Source: Fragilaria radians (Eukaryota > Bacillariophyta > Fragilariophyceae > Fragilariales > Fragilariaceae). Taken from it: DNA of 64,000 nucleotides. The notes beneath the pieces are model-generated. The model saw only the letters and a list, made by a program, of their open reading frames with translations, searched no databases and was not told the DNA's origin. Positions 32,743-44,136 of this stretch are shown piece by piece. Both the position numbers and the translations under genes were made by a program. Where the stretch lies: the NCBI GenBank assembly GCA_900642245.1, contig CAAAJI010000008.1, positions 126,488 to 190,487 on the forward strand, in the 5' to 3' direction. Within the stretch, counting starts at the first letter, position 1. Each line of letters starts with the position of its first letter.

Positions 32743-35181
32743 ACATCAAGATGGATGCCTCTGCAATGGAAACATCACAGCGGCACAGAAGTGTGTTGGA
32801 GAACAAGCGTGAATCCATTTGACAAAAGTTCTTGATCCAACTCATGTGCCAGTAGGAGTAGAAAATGTTCCAAAAATATCAAATTTAAAGTTATTCCAAG
32901 CTTCTTCATGACATTTTGGCCTGAGTAGTAAGTTAGAAGGTTAACCAGCTCATGCACTTATATTAGAAGATTACACTTATGCTTACCTTTTTACTAACCT
33001 GCTACAAACTAAACACTATGAATTATCTCTGATTTCTGAAAACTCAACCTAGTGTGAAATGTTATCCATTTCCAATTCCTAGTATATTGGGGACATCATC
33101 AGATACATGAAAGACATTACCTTTTTCGTAGCATTGGATTTGATCGTATTCTACAATCACATCAAACAAGATGAAGATTCTCAAAAAGGCTATGATTGCA
33201 CAAAGAAGTAATTATGCAAACATAAGCATCTACCAAATAGTTTAGGGCCATAGGGTGTCCAAAAAAAACCGAGAAAGATAAAGAACGGTATCTTAATGAT
33301 CCGTCCCAGTTGGCCAAAAGATGTCATTGAGCTGATTAATCCTAGATGATCATATCCACGCTCATTATGGCTGGAATGTGAAAAAATGTCTCAAAAGTCT
33401 TAAAATTGCGCATTTCCGCAAAGGATTGCCAGAGAATACATTCTTCCTATTTAGAGTTACAAAACTTAAAGACCGATGATGTCATTATATTTCAATTTTC
33501 TCAACAAGATCACCTGGACACCAACTTTATTATTAGAGTGATACATTACACAGTTCTGGAAAATAGGAAATGCAATTAACTGTTTTTAATAGTTCATATG
33601 TTTCCATAACGTTGGAACGTCTGCTTTGCTCTATCGTACTTGCTGTATTCACTCGAGGAAGTTTAGAAATACAGCTTTGATGGATTGAGTGCTTTACTTG
33701 TTGAACTGTCATGCACAACTGTTTCCGGGAAGAAGCAATAGTAGCCATTTGATAAATTATTCTACTTTAAATTGTGAACAATGATCGGATGAATCATCGT
33801 TTTACACAAAAAGAAATGATGTTCTCTTTGATGAAATACTGATGCACAGAAATTTGTGTGTTGTATGAGAAATCAGAAATTGGATAAATCTAAATTCCGA
33901 ATATAAAACATTTCAACAATCGATATCTGGGGCTTGAATGATGAACAGTCCTCATCGTAGAATACGTTTCGTGCCACAAAGTGATAAGCCCCAATTTGTT
34001 TGCACAACTAAACTTACCTGCGAATTGCAGAGCCATTAAAATCCATGCCTCTACTTTAAATGATGAATGTGCACAAGTTAGTTGTTGTTGAAAAGACCTA
34101 AGTGAGAATAATCAACGAAGAAAAAAAAACTTGATATAACAATGATCATGGACTATGAAGTGTATCAAAACGATACAAAATCGGCATCCGCATTGCGAGA
34201 CTATCCCACAAATGTAACAGACTACGATCGACAGCAGAAAACGATAGAATCCTGACTAATTTGTGGCATTCCTTCCCATGACAAAACATTTTCACAGTAA
34301 TTACGTACGGCAAGATTTACCTGGAAAAGGAAAACGAAGAGGAAATGGTGAGTATGTATGATCGCTTGTGACTCTTTCTTTGATGAACAGCAAGGATAGA
34401 GTGTCTGGGAACATGTTACTCTTGTGAAGTCCAAACTATTTTGCTCTATAAAGAGAAGCAATATGTTTCGAAAAATGGACTTCACGGAAAGCTTAATGTA
34501 TTCAAAGTATTACATACCTCATTCTCCATTACACTTCGCTTACCACGCAAAGTAGTAGTCAACTTGCATTTCTATTGGAAGAATAGAAAAGGGAGTGTGA
34601 CGCTGTCATGAAATTGACGCATTGTTCAGAATGCAATTACATTTTGCATATACTGCAGACATCGAACACCTCGAAATAACTGAAAACTTATTTCCTTGCC
34701 ATCCACCATTAGACTCTCGTTCCATATGTTGAAAATAATAGTCGATTTCTGAGAGAGCTTAGTCCAAGCCGAATATAATGGTGTTGAGTGTAAACATTAT
34801 TTAGCACAAACTAGAACTTATCAACCAACCGATAATTGTATGGAAGCCAAGGTTGATAAAAAAAAGTAACTGCTGATCCAAAATTACTCTTTGAAAAGCA
34901 TACTTCCGTCACGCATTTGTCAGTTGAAAAGTTCTAATTCCGTCCTGAACTTTCTTTTAGACTATATCGTAATTTGCCAAACCTGTCGAACACTGAGAAT
35001 ATATTAAACTTACGTATCTGTATATCTAAAAACCGTTTGTAAGATTTAGATCTTTTAAATAAATTCAAAGTTATACGAACCCCCATGATATTCTGTTTCA
35101 TTTCTATAACTCTCAGCAATTCGGCATAAAAATTTTTACGAGGATTCTATCTACAGACTTACCGAAGAAAAGCATACCACG
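32743..35181. other. Long intergenic stretch, no gene seen
   Basis: 2.4 kb of AT-rich DNA between the Copia block and the first V-ATPase c gene. Several 60-90 codon frames on the minus strand (33533-33748, 34222-34485, 34934-35119) lack motifs and balanced composition. The last few hundred bases should hold the promoter of the V-ATPase gene. Confidence 0.4.
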
Positions 35182-35694
35182 ATGTCGGTCGAAATGGAAA
35201 CTTGCCCCGCCTCTGCGCCCTTCTTCGGATTCATGGGCGTTACTTCTGCACTGGTGTTTGCCAACATTGGGGCTGCCTATGGTACAGCGAAATCTGGAGT
35301 GGGTATCTCCTCGATGGGAGTTATGAATCCTGGATTGGTCATGCGTAACATCATTCCAGTTGTCATGGCGGGAGTATTGGGAATTTACGGTTTGATCGTT
35401 GCTGTTATTATCCAAGGATCAATTGTTGCTCCTCAAAATGGACTTTCTCAATACAGTTTATATACAGGATTTGCGCACCTTGCAGCCGGACTTTGTTGTG
35501 GACTGAGTGGACTTGCCGCGGGAATGGCTATTGGAATCGTTGGTGACGCAGGTGTGCGTGCTGTAGGACAACAAGAGAAACTGTTCGTTGGTATGATTTT
35601 GATTCTTATTTTTGCTGAGGCCCTAGGTCTTTATGGATTGATTGTGGCTTTGATTCTATCCCAAAACTCTTTTGTGTGCGAAGGTAATCAGTAA
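35182..35694 (+). CDS. V-type H+-ATPase 16-kDa proteolipid subunit c, copy 1
   Basis: Single-exon gene for 170 residues, the standard length of the eukaryotic V-ATPase c subunit. Four hydrophobic helices are evident (about residues 12-35, 55-78, 95-118, 133-158). The proton-carrying glutamate of helix 4 is Glu146 in [19 protein letters not shown]. Helices 1 and 3 contain the packed Gly motifs ([31 protein letters not shown]) that line the rotor ring. The protein forms the membrane c-ring of the V0 sector that acidifies vacuoles and, in diatoms, possibly other compartments such as silica-deposition vesicles (inference). The product differs from copy 2 (41241) only in the last residue, Gln versus Asn, although many codons differ silently. 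The context around ATG (CACGATGTCG) is ordinary. Confidence 0.97.
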   Translation: MSVEMETCPASAPFFGFMGVTSALVFANIGAAYGTAKSGVGISSMGVMNPGLVMRNIIPVVMAGVLGIYGLIVAVIIQGSIVAPQNGLSQYSLYTGFAHLAAGLCCGLSGLAAGMAIGIVGDAGVRAVGQQEKLFVGMILILIFAEALGLYGLIVALILSQNSFVCEGNQ

Positions 35695-37769
35695 TAACTC
35701 TAAGTAAAAATTTTAAACCAACTCTCCGTAAGGTCTGTCGCTCCTTTGATCCCTATTCCCGATTTAGAGCTCATTAGGTAGATGAAAGCATTCATAGTCG
35801 GTGCAAGATTACGGGTAACGAAGCGTAGAAGACGACGTTGCGTAAGGTGATTTTTTTCTGTTCCAAAAAACCACTATACAAACTAGGAAACCAAATCTAT
35901 ATAAGAAAACTTTGTTAATTCTTGAAGCTTTTATGATATTCTTCATGATAAAAGTAAAACAAGATGGATGAACATCTACAGTATTCATGAAAGAGATACT
36001 ATTTATTGTCCTGAATAGACCGTCACTTGGCCCTATACACTGAAACCAATAATTTCTGTATTGCATACTTTAAGCCGCAGAAATGATACAAAGCCTTTCA
36101 AGAAGAAACTTTGTTACTGGCCTTGATTTTATCTCAGCGGGATTTTTGGTTTTGCATGACCAATCTAAGTTAGGTTTTATAAACGTACCTTACAAGGCGC
36201 TTACCTGCATCAAATGGCCTTTGATAAGGCTCAAGCATCATAAGATCTCTTACCATTCCTACATTTAGAATGCCATTCCACATTGATTTTGCATCTGATT
36301 ATCAGGGTTAGCCTGGCATTTACTTTTAAACAGTATGGGCTGAAATACGGATGGCTCCAAGAAAGGAAAATGCTATCCCGGAAGTCTTATTGTGCCTTGA
36401 TGTTCACTATTGCAATAGTTCAGAGTAAAAGTGAGTAACATCCAATTCCCAACACAAACTCCCTTATCCTGTAGGAAAAAGGCTCATCACAACCCAAACA
36501 TTCAAGGGCGTATTGAGCAACTAGTGTTTTAATCTCCTTTTGGTACAAAGCCATTCTACAACCCTCTATTCTGTTACTAATGCATAGAGTACACATCTCG
36601 TGCTATGAATATTTGTTACACTTAGGACAGATTTTAATGGAATATTCATGGCATAGCAGCATAAATAGAAAAGTAAATTCAACATGATTTTACCCACTTG
36701 GCTTGTATGTCGATTCATTACAAACAAACGCAAGGATACTTTCCTACGTGAATTGAATCTGACCATGGGGCCATAGTTTTGATGGATCTTGTGACCTTTT
36801 TACAATACAGTCATCCACCAAGAAACACACTTAATTGACATTCATGATGATAGATAGATCCAAGGATAATCTGGTTTGAAATTGTCAAAGATAAACATAT
36901 TTTGCTGCATCGCTTTAGAGTTTATTTCAAATTATTTGGTTGGTGAAATATCTTCAAAATTAATTTACTGTCATTCATAATGGGGTAACTTCCTGCATGA
37001 GCCCTCAAACAAATGGTTGATATTTATGTCATTAATCCAAGCCAAGATCTAGTCATATCTAAGCATCTTATTCTGTCATTGAGCAGGCACAAAAAGCTGA
37101 GAATAATATGCTCCGATCGAAGAATTGTAAATCTAGATGACAATAATGTATTTGATCATTTTTAACATTTCATTGTATAGGCTATGATGGAAAAGGATGA
37201 TTTTTAAGGCCCTAGACTGTTTTGTTACTTTTTTCATAATGTTATTGTATGTGCTATAAGAAGATCGTTGCTTTCATGCCACTCTTTATAGTCTTGGCTT
37301 TGAAAAAGAGATATGATTTTCGATTATCATTTATAAGTGAATTCAAGCAAAAAAACTGATCTTGAAAATTAAGTCAAATAATAGAGACAACGAAAGTAGA
37401 TCAACGTTTGTTTTGAACAGCTTCATACACCGAGAATCATCAGCCCTTTTTGTTCGAACTTGCCCATTTCAAGTACTATTATTACAAAATGAAAACAATT
37501 TCAAGTGAAGTATCAGTACGCGTCATTTCACTCTATTTAAGTGATAATGTAGGCTACATGCCAGTAGCTTGTAAACTAGTTTATTGTTTAAAGATGTTTA
37601 TTTTTGGATTGCAGAATAATTTTGTGCCCACCTAGTAAAAGTAAGTGTTCTCATATTAATTTCTTTTCCAGTAATCGGCTACGTATATCAGTAAAACTAG
37701 TACAAGTATTTGTGTCCAATAAAATGTTGAGGCAGAAGGAAGTATACAAACTTCTTCCCACAAACCACT
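35695..37769. other. Intergenic, no gene seen
   Basis: 2.1 kb between V-ATPase c copy 1 and the lipoyl-domain gene. Small frames (35809-36066 minus, 36083-36268 plus, 37450-37813 plus) show no recognisable motif. No repeat or transposon domain was noticed. Confidence 0.4.
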
Positions 37770-38569
37770 ATGTCATCTCGATGCTTGCTTCGCCATGCCC
37801 TATCCTCTCATAACCGTATGATGTAAGGAATCAATCAGAACGTATCGAATCTTAGAATTTTGGTATTTATGTTTCACTAACTTTCAATCGGTTTGTCTAT
37901 CATAACAATAGTAATTTTGGCATTGCCAATCGTTTCCTAAGTTCGAAATATCCATATCACATCGTTCATCCAATGCCGGCTTTGTCTCCAACTATGGAAA
38001 GTGGAACGATTGCATCATGGTATTTGAAGGAAGGTGATAGCTTTGTTGCTGGTGATGCTTTAGCAAAAATTGAAACTGACAAGGCTAGCGTAGATTTCGA
38101 GGCTCAAGATGATGGAGTGATTGCCAAGATATTGGTCCCCGAGGGATCGGAAGATATCGTTGTGGGAAATCCCATTCTTTTAACGGTAGATGATGCCAGC
38201 GACGTACCTGCCTTCGAAAATTACACCGTCGATGTAACTGCTTCGAAGCCTGCTGCATCAACGTCACCACCACCACCACCACCACCACCTGCGGAAAAAG
38301 CGCCTGTGATGACCCCTCCTCCCAAGCCAGCAGCAGAACCTCCGATGAAAGTGGAATCTGCTGTAGTCACTCCGCCTCCTCAAGCATCTTCTCCACTCCT
38401 ACCAGAACCCGTGGTGGTTCCACCGACAAATGATATCAAGATTGTACCAACAATGAGCCCAGTTTGGGGAAGTTCAGCAAGAGTAGCGTCTCCACTGGCT
38501 AGTACATTGAGAAAGCAGCAAAAGGATTACATTGAAAAATATGGATCAACGGGACAACCTCCTTTATAG
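37770..38569 (+). CDS. Mitochondrial lipoyl-domain protein, E2/E3BP-like without catalytic domain
   Basis: Two exons, 37770-37822 and 37942-38569, with a 119-bp intron (GTAAGG...CTAAG). The product has 226 residues. Exon 1 plus the start of exon 2 give a basic presequence with many Arg, His and Ser ([20 protein letters not shown]). The lipoyl domain covers about 27-105: [20 protein letters not shown], then the ETDKAS motif with lipoyl-acceptor Lys65, then [10 protein letters not shown] Pro/Ala-rich hinge with eight prolines in a row follows (about 118-190). The last 30 residues ([20 protein letters not shown]) resemble the start of a peripheral-subunit-binding domain, and the protein then stops. 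There is no E2 acyltransferase domain, normally over 200 residues. It may be an E3-binding or protein-X-type subunit of pyruvate dehydrogenase, or a truncated paralogue. Confidence 0.85.
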
Positions 38570-39639
38570 ATTTTGAATAATTTCGTTAGTTTATGAATGT
38601 ATTCAGTATTTCTAGTGAAATCGTGACAACTTCCTACAAGCGTTTGTATGACATTTCCTTTTATCGAAAATCGACAATCACATCTGCCAGCAAGCAAGAT
38701 CATCTATGTATCTGGTCTGCCAACTTTAGTGAAAGCTTGCATATACTCACCGAGGCAAATAAATACAATTTATGTATTTCGTAATCACTTATTTCGATAT
38801 GCCAAGTCGCATAAATTAAATTATATAATTTCATTTTATTCTTTTGTTGAACAACCCCTCTTTTTTCGTAGATTAGTTTACATATCATGAGTGAGCATTT
38901 GTGCTACACAAAAGAAAAATCTACTCTGCCTTCAAAAAATAGTATCTGATACTCTAATTACAGCCAACTCAATTTGGGTATTCTTATTTTCAGTGCTCAA
39001 AATTTTGAATAACTTTCTTTGATATTGAGCTTTTTATCAGCATTGAAGTACGTAAAAAAATCGTCGCTGACAGGCTTCCATAATTTCTATTAGAAATCTC
39101 TTTAGGCTTAAGAATAGATAATCATCAATCAATCAACTTCCAGATCGCATTCTTGTGAAGACAAATCTTCAACAATGATGTGTAATTCCTTGATGAATTT
39201 TTCCTTTGATTAATAGCTTCAGTCACCTTATGTGACATAGCGCATAATGATATCCAATGAAAACCTGTTCTTCCCCTTTACATCAACAATTCACAGAAAA
39301 GGGTTTCTACAACAGATCTGAGAAATACAATAATACTGGTTCCAAGAAAAAAAGTATTTTGTTTTATTACATTTCTCATTGTTCAATTTCTTTCCATATA
39401 ATTTTCTTTTCAAGCCAATAGTGAATGAGAGTGTCGCTTTGGAGTAATGAGCTAATACCCTAGCGTTGATGCCTTTATCAAGCAATCGATAAGTGCTCAT
39501 TCCTTCATCCATTACCTCATGAAAATCATCCGATCTCTTTTTGAAATTGCATCATACATGTAAGACCAAACCACTCTTTGATCAATAGCAAAGATATATG
39601 TGTATTGTTTATGGATTTTCGGAGAGCTAGAATGATGTC
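38570..39639. other. Intergenic with unassigned sequence
   Basis: 1.07 kb downstream of the lipoyl-domain gene. Frames at 38593-38890 (plus) and 39291-39512 (minus) have no motif. The right part may belong to the Copia fragment that follows, read leftwards, but no integrase core residues are visible. Confidence 0.4.
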
Positions 39640-39962
39640 TCACGTACCTTTCCACTCTTTGTTAACGTTCTTCTGCCTAGCTTTAGCAATGGCACATTCT
39701 TCACACATCCTGAACTCACTGCTTAACTTTGAACTGTGAATATTGCAGTCTTCTCCAGTCTATTGCATCCACAATGTCCTATCATCTTGTGAAAATTGTT
39801 TATGTTAATGCTCTTTCCGGGAGTTGAACAACCTAACCAGCACGTTGAGTTTAAAACACCTGTTAGATGATGAGGAGTACTCATTGTACAGCAATTCATA
39901 ACTTTACTGAAACACACTCCCAATAGCATTGGATGAGGCAAGGAGGAAATTTCGATATACAT
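39640..39962 (-). mobile_element. Copia fragment: GAG-pre-integrase / HHCC zinc finger
   Basis: Minus strand. One frame has NINNFHKMIGHCGCNRLEKT and a second, shifted frame continues with KLSSEFRMCEECAIAKARQK then NVNKEWKG. Together they are the integrase N-terminal zinc-binding unit of Copia elements (H-x3-H ... C-x2-C). One frameshift lies between the two halves, near 39740. No integrase core or RT is seen nearby, so this is a short relic. Confidence 0.7.
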
Positions 39963-41240
39963 CAGGGGTAATTAATGTTGAACTTTTATTCAATATGATG
40001 ATTTCCGTTTTATTGTTTTATTCTCGTTTAGGAGTTGTTTGAGGGCCTGGAAAATGGCAAAGGATAATTTAAAACCGATAATCTCTATTTGCACTTTCAG
40101 TGTTATACACGAGAGTCACCAAAAAGTGTTGATATGCACTAATTCATCTTATCTTCGATGGAAACCCAATTTCTGGCAGGAAACCTCGGTTTCGTTGCGT
40201 GAAACAACCAGGAATGTGTTGGCAATAAAGAACCCAAAATCTAAAAGAAAATATTACATAGCTGTCCCTTTTTTATGCCAGTATCAAAGATCCGTTAACT
40301 TTCTGAAATGAGACTGTAACCATTATAAATTTCAACGAGTGGAGGTTTTGGTTGCCAATCACATATCAACTGGTGATTTTTTACTTCAAATATTTCAAAT
40401 CAAGCCCTAAAAAGAAGAATCCAATAACATCAGAAAAGAAGAAGAGATTCTGCAGTAAGTTTAAGCAACAAAGCAACCCAGAGTTTGATAACATTAGGTA
40501 ATTTGATTTCCTTTCCTTGGAGGCATATCAAATGTAAACATCCAGATAAATTACATGTATGCTAGTTTTGTCAAGATACGGGTCTGAGATTTAATTGAAG
40601 TCCTTTACACATCCTTAAACTTACCCGACTGGCAGCAATTTTATATTTACAATCGGTTGTAATGCAAGGGTATTGGTTCCAATATCCTTTGATTTGGATT
40701 TTCTATTTCCAGCCCTAGAGCACATTCAACGTTTCACTTTCCAGGTTTTATTGACAGGGGGGAATTGTGTTTGTTTGGATGTCAAAATGAAAAAGGCGCA
40801 GACCAACTTTGTACGGAAACCTTAGATACACAAATCAGATTGCCGTATTCTTTTTGGCTGGCGATGACCGTTAATACCGTCGAAAGTTATGCGCAACGCC
40901 AGCCCAATGATTACATTCAAAATTACTCAAGTCTGTATCTCTTATTAAAGTATTCGGTAAATTAGAGATCATTGCTCAAGAATTTGTTCACCTACAGAGG
41001 CTTGCATAAAATTACTCGTGAAGGTAAGACCTCGATGCATCTCAACGACGAACATATCTCCATCATACACTACAAACAGATACAGGAATGCAGGCTTTGC
41101 AAATGACTTTGTACATCTGAGAGAAGAGTCCCCATATTCATCATTTCATTGCCTCGTAGTCACTTCACAAAAAGGGTGTATCTTACTTTTTTTCTTCCCC
41201 TAGGCACCCATACAGTTATACACATACAAACTAAACAAAA
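39963..41240. other. Intergenic, no gene seen
   Basis: 1.3 kb. Frames at 40039-40311 and 40765-40965 (plus) are short and without motif. The final 200 bases are the 5' region of V-ATPase c copy 2; they do not visibly match the 5' region of copy 1, so the duplication does not extend upstream in recognisable form. Confidence 0.45.
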
Positions 41241-41753
41241 ATGTCTGTCGAAATGGAAACATGCCCAGCCTCTGCTCCCTTCTTTGGCTTCATGGGAGTA
41301 ACATCAGCCTTGGTTTTCGCAAATATCGGAGCTGCCTACGGAACAGCAAAATCAGGTGTTGGAATTTCTTCCATGGGAGTTATGAACCCTGGTCTCGTCA
41401 TGCGTAACATCATTCCAGTAGTCATGGCGGGAGTTTTGGGAATTTACGGCTTGATTGTTGCCGTCATTATTCAAGGGTCAATTGTTGCTCCCCAGAATGG
41501 ATTGTCTCAATACAGTCTCTACACTGGATTTGCACACTTAGCGGCCGGTCTTTGCTGTGGATTAAGTGGATTGGCAGCAGGTATGGCCATTGGTATTGTT
41601 GGTGATGCAGGTGTGCGCGCTGTCGGCCAACAAGAGAAATTGTTTGTTGGTATGATTTTGATTCTAATTTTCGCTGAAGCCCTTGGTCTGTATGGGTTGA
41701 TTGTTGCATTGATTTTATCTCAAAACTCCTTCGTTTGCGAAGGCAACAACTAA
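41241..41753 (+). CDS. V-type H+-ATPase 16-kDa proteolipid subunit c, copy 2
   Basis: Single-exon gene, 170 residues, same strand and 6 kb from copy 1. Protein identical to copy 1 except Asn instead of Gln at position 170. The same four helices and Glu146 are present. Codon third positions differ often, already in the first line (TCTGTCGAAATGGAAACATG versus TCGGTCGAAATGGAAACTTG), so the pair is not a very recent copy, and selection has held the protein constant. Both can be functional: neither has stops or frameshifts, and each has its own unrelated flanks. Having two genes may serve dosage, because a c-ring needs many copies of this subunit (inference). Confidence 0.97.
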   Translation: MSVEMETCPASAPFFGFMGVTSALVFANIGAAYGTAKSGVGISSMGVMNPGLVMRNIIPVVMAGVLGIYGLIVAVIIQGSIVAPQNGLSQYSLYTGFAHLAAGLCCGLSGLAAGMAIGIVGDAGVRAVGQQEKLFVGMILILIFAEALGLYGLIVALILSQNSFVCEGNN

Positions 41754-43026
41754 AGATCCTCAACATACATGATTGTAGCTTAGATACAAATAAACTTTCA
41801 GCAAACACGTTTGCTGTATTCAAGTCATTTTACATCTTAAGTCTCAATATTGGTGATTGAAGCAGCGATGCAGTGACTTATCAACTTCGTTTCTCGAAAT
41901 ATACAACTTAAAGGATCACTTAATGTGAATTTTAATTTGAAATAAAAAGTAGTTTTATCTGTGTTAATATTCCTACTAATTCAAACAAAATGTAGCAAAT
42001 GCAACACTGTATTTGAAAGTGTATCGGAATAAAATTATGGTCTTGTTCAGAAAGTCTCAAATTACCTGACGACAAAGGATAAGTCATTCAAGTTTATAGA
42101 GTTACTTTTCTCTCTAGGAAACTAAAGTGTCGGCAAATTCAAAAAATTAAGCATTTATTGAGGACGGCAATAAGTTGGAGAAAATTACTTCATGGCAATC
42201 AAGTCTCTTAGTTGATATGGCGCGAGCCTAACGTGATTCACTTCACGAAAAAAGTGCAATACGTTTTAGGAAAACATTTCATAACACTTTCAAAACTATC
42301 TGTATGAATATATCACAAAGGTAAGCTGACAATACGTAACCACAGCACCATAAAGTAAAAGTTAGATTTAAACTGATATTGATGATATATCATTGGAATA
42401 TTTCTTTAGTTTTTATCGGAGATTAAGAAAACGAAAGAAACATATTAAAAGTTGAATATTAATTGACTAAGATTTTATTTTATAATGATACAACTATGTT
42501 GAGGGTGCTAAACTTTCAAATAATCAATCTCCTTTGGGTCGGTGTTGATTCGAGGTATTGGGCTAAGCAAGCTTTTTCACGATTCAGCAGCTTTTGAAGA
42601 GATTGGACTAAACCTATATACTGATTTTAAAGAGAACCTTAGGTTGCTCGATCGAATCGGATTTACTGATATTCTTGTTTATGCCAACGTGACATTGATA
42701 GCAACCAAAAATTTGAAATTGAAATGCAAACTCCATTCTATCCAGCCCTGAAACCAGCCATAGATTGAATGCACAAGGCTTTTTTAAAATGTTGTTGGGA
42801 TATGAATGAAAAATGAAAGCATAGCTTCAAATATATGAGTCTAGAGGAATAAGTCAAAACATTGAGAAAAAGACTATGATATGAACATATACTTTCCCTG
42901 TTTGCAATCCTACTTAAATTACCAGTTGATGAAGCTTACTCTCTAGTCGGCAGAGCAATGGTAATGTAAAACTCAGTTGTTACTAGGGTTTTCATATACA
43001 TTATTCATTTTTGTCTCTAATAATCG
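41754..43026. other. Intergenic, no gene seen
   Basis: 1.27 kb. A 69-codon plus frame at 42542-42751 has no identifiable motif and an undistinguished start, so it is not called. No repeats noticed. Confidence 0.4.
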
Positions 43027-44136
43027 TTACCATAGAAAATTGCTTGACCGCAAGTGTTGCTTCGTGTCATATATACCTTCAAAAATTATAGAGATTCCCT
43101 CTTCGTCCTCACTCCTTGGGATCTTGAGAGAACCTTGTAGTCGCAAAGTGATACGTCCAACTTGTTGTTCCATTGGAAGAAATTCGATTAGTGGCTCATA
43201 CCCCAAGTCAGAGGGCCAAAGCAATGGAGGTATCGCAACCTCCCGCTGGATATTCACATTCCATTGCTTTAGTCTAGGCTGATCTAAATCGTCTTCACCT
43301 TTCTGTAAAACATGACTCAGTGTATTGGAAATTCGAGTAATGACAGTCAAATAGAGCTCCATATCATCATCCCATTCCGAAGGCCAGGGGGCAATACGGC
43401 TCGCGCCTTCATTTGTATGAATTAATATTCTGCATAAAGGAATAGTTGAGTTTGAAACTATTCTACTTTTGTTCTCCCATCATTACATTGTGTGTACTTA
43501 CCGATCGTAAACTAAGGCACCAAAGACATTTTGTACGGAAAGTTCATGGGCATTATCTTCCTTATTCAGCCAGCCTTGTGCGACATGCAATATATGTTGA
43601 AAAAGTTGACGTGGCACTCCGTGACCTCTGAGGACATACATCGCCTGCACATCCAAACGACGAGCCAATGTGAGTTCCTTGCGTAGCGTTTCGCGAAAGT
43701 TCTGCTTTCCACGCAAGAGACGTCGGGCAGCATCACCACCACTGATTGTCGTTGTCGACGAAGCCGATTGTTTGCAGAATGCCCTGGGGTCTAAAAGTGC
43801 TGTGGCAAATAACTGTGGCAATGAGTTTGGGGGATGTTCAAAGAATGTGCTACCCATAAACACGCCATTGTTAGTAATCGCTGTGGGAAGGAAACCTTTC
43901 AAAAGTATAGGTGGTTCTTGTTCAATGACATCTTTCAAAGCTTTCACCTGAGCAAAGAATTTTTTATCGCGAAAAGTAATTGTCTTGTTTGTATCATTCG
44001 TTGGCAAGTTTCTACCGTTCTTGTCGCTAAAAGAACGCGCTGATAACGAAAACACGTGTGAACATCCTCGAGGGATATAATTCAAGGTGTGCGTAATTTG
44101 CTTATTCGGAAAGTAATATAGTCGGGAAGCCATCAT
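43027..44136 (-). CDS. Unknown two-exon protein, possibly organelle-targeted
   Basis: Exons 44136-43502 and 43429-43027, with a 72-bp intron (GTAAGT donor, GCAG acceptor), give 345 residues. The N-terminus (MMASRLYYFPNKQITHTLNY, then an Arg/Ser-rich stretch to ~45) lacks acidic residues and looks like a mitochondrial or plastid presequence. The central segment YVLRGHGVPRQLFQHILHVA resembles the '-HG-P--L' helix at the N-terminus of isopenicillin-N-synthase-like dioxygenases. A KGFLPTAITNNGVF stretch precedes it. The C-terminal exon lacks the HxD...H iron ligands and the RxS motif of that family, so an active 2-oxoglutarate oxygenase is not supported. The splice is clean and keeps frame (YDR|ILIHTNEGASRIAPW). 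Function unknown. Confidence 0.65.

Noticed and set aside
29665..32808. A 15-bp match TGTTGGAGAACAAGC at 29665 and 32794, flanking the second Copia element like LTR starts.
   Set aside because: The sequences diverge right after 15 bp. At 29665 the run is coding sequence of the first element's RT/RNase H linker (SKVIDGVGEQAW), so it is more likely chance or shared coding ancestry than an LTR.
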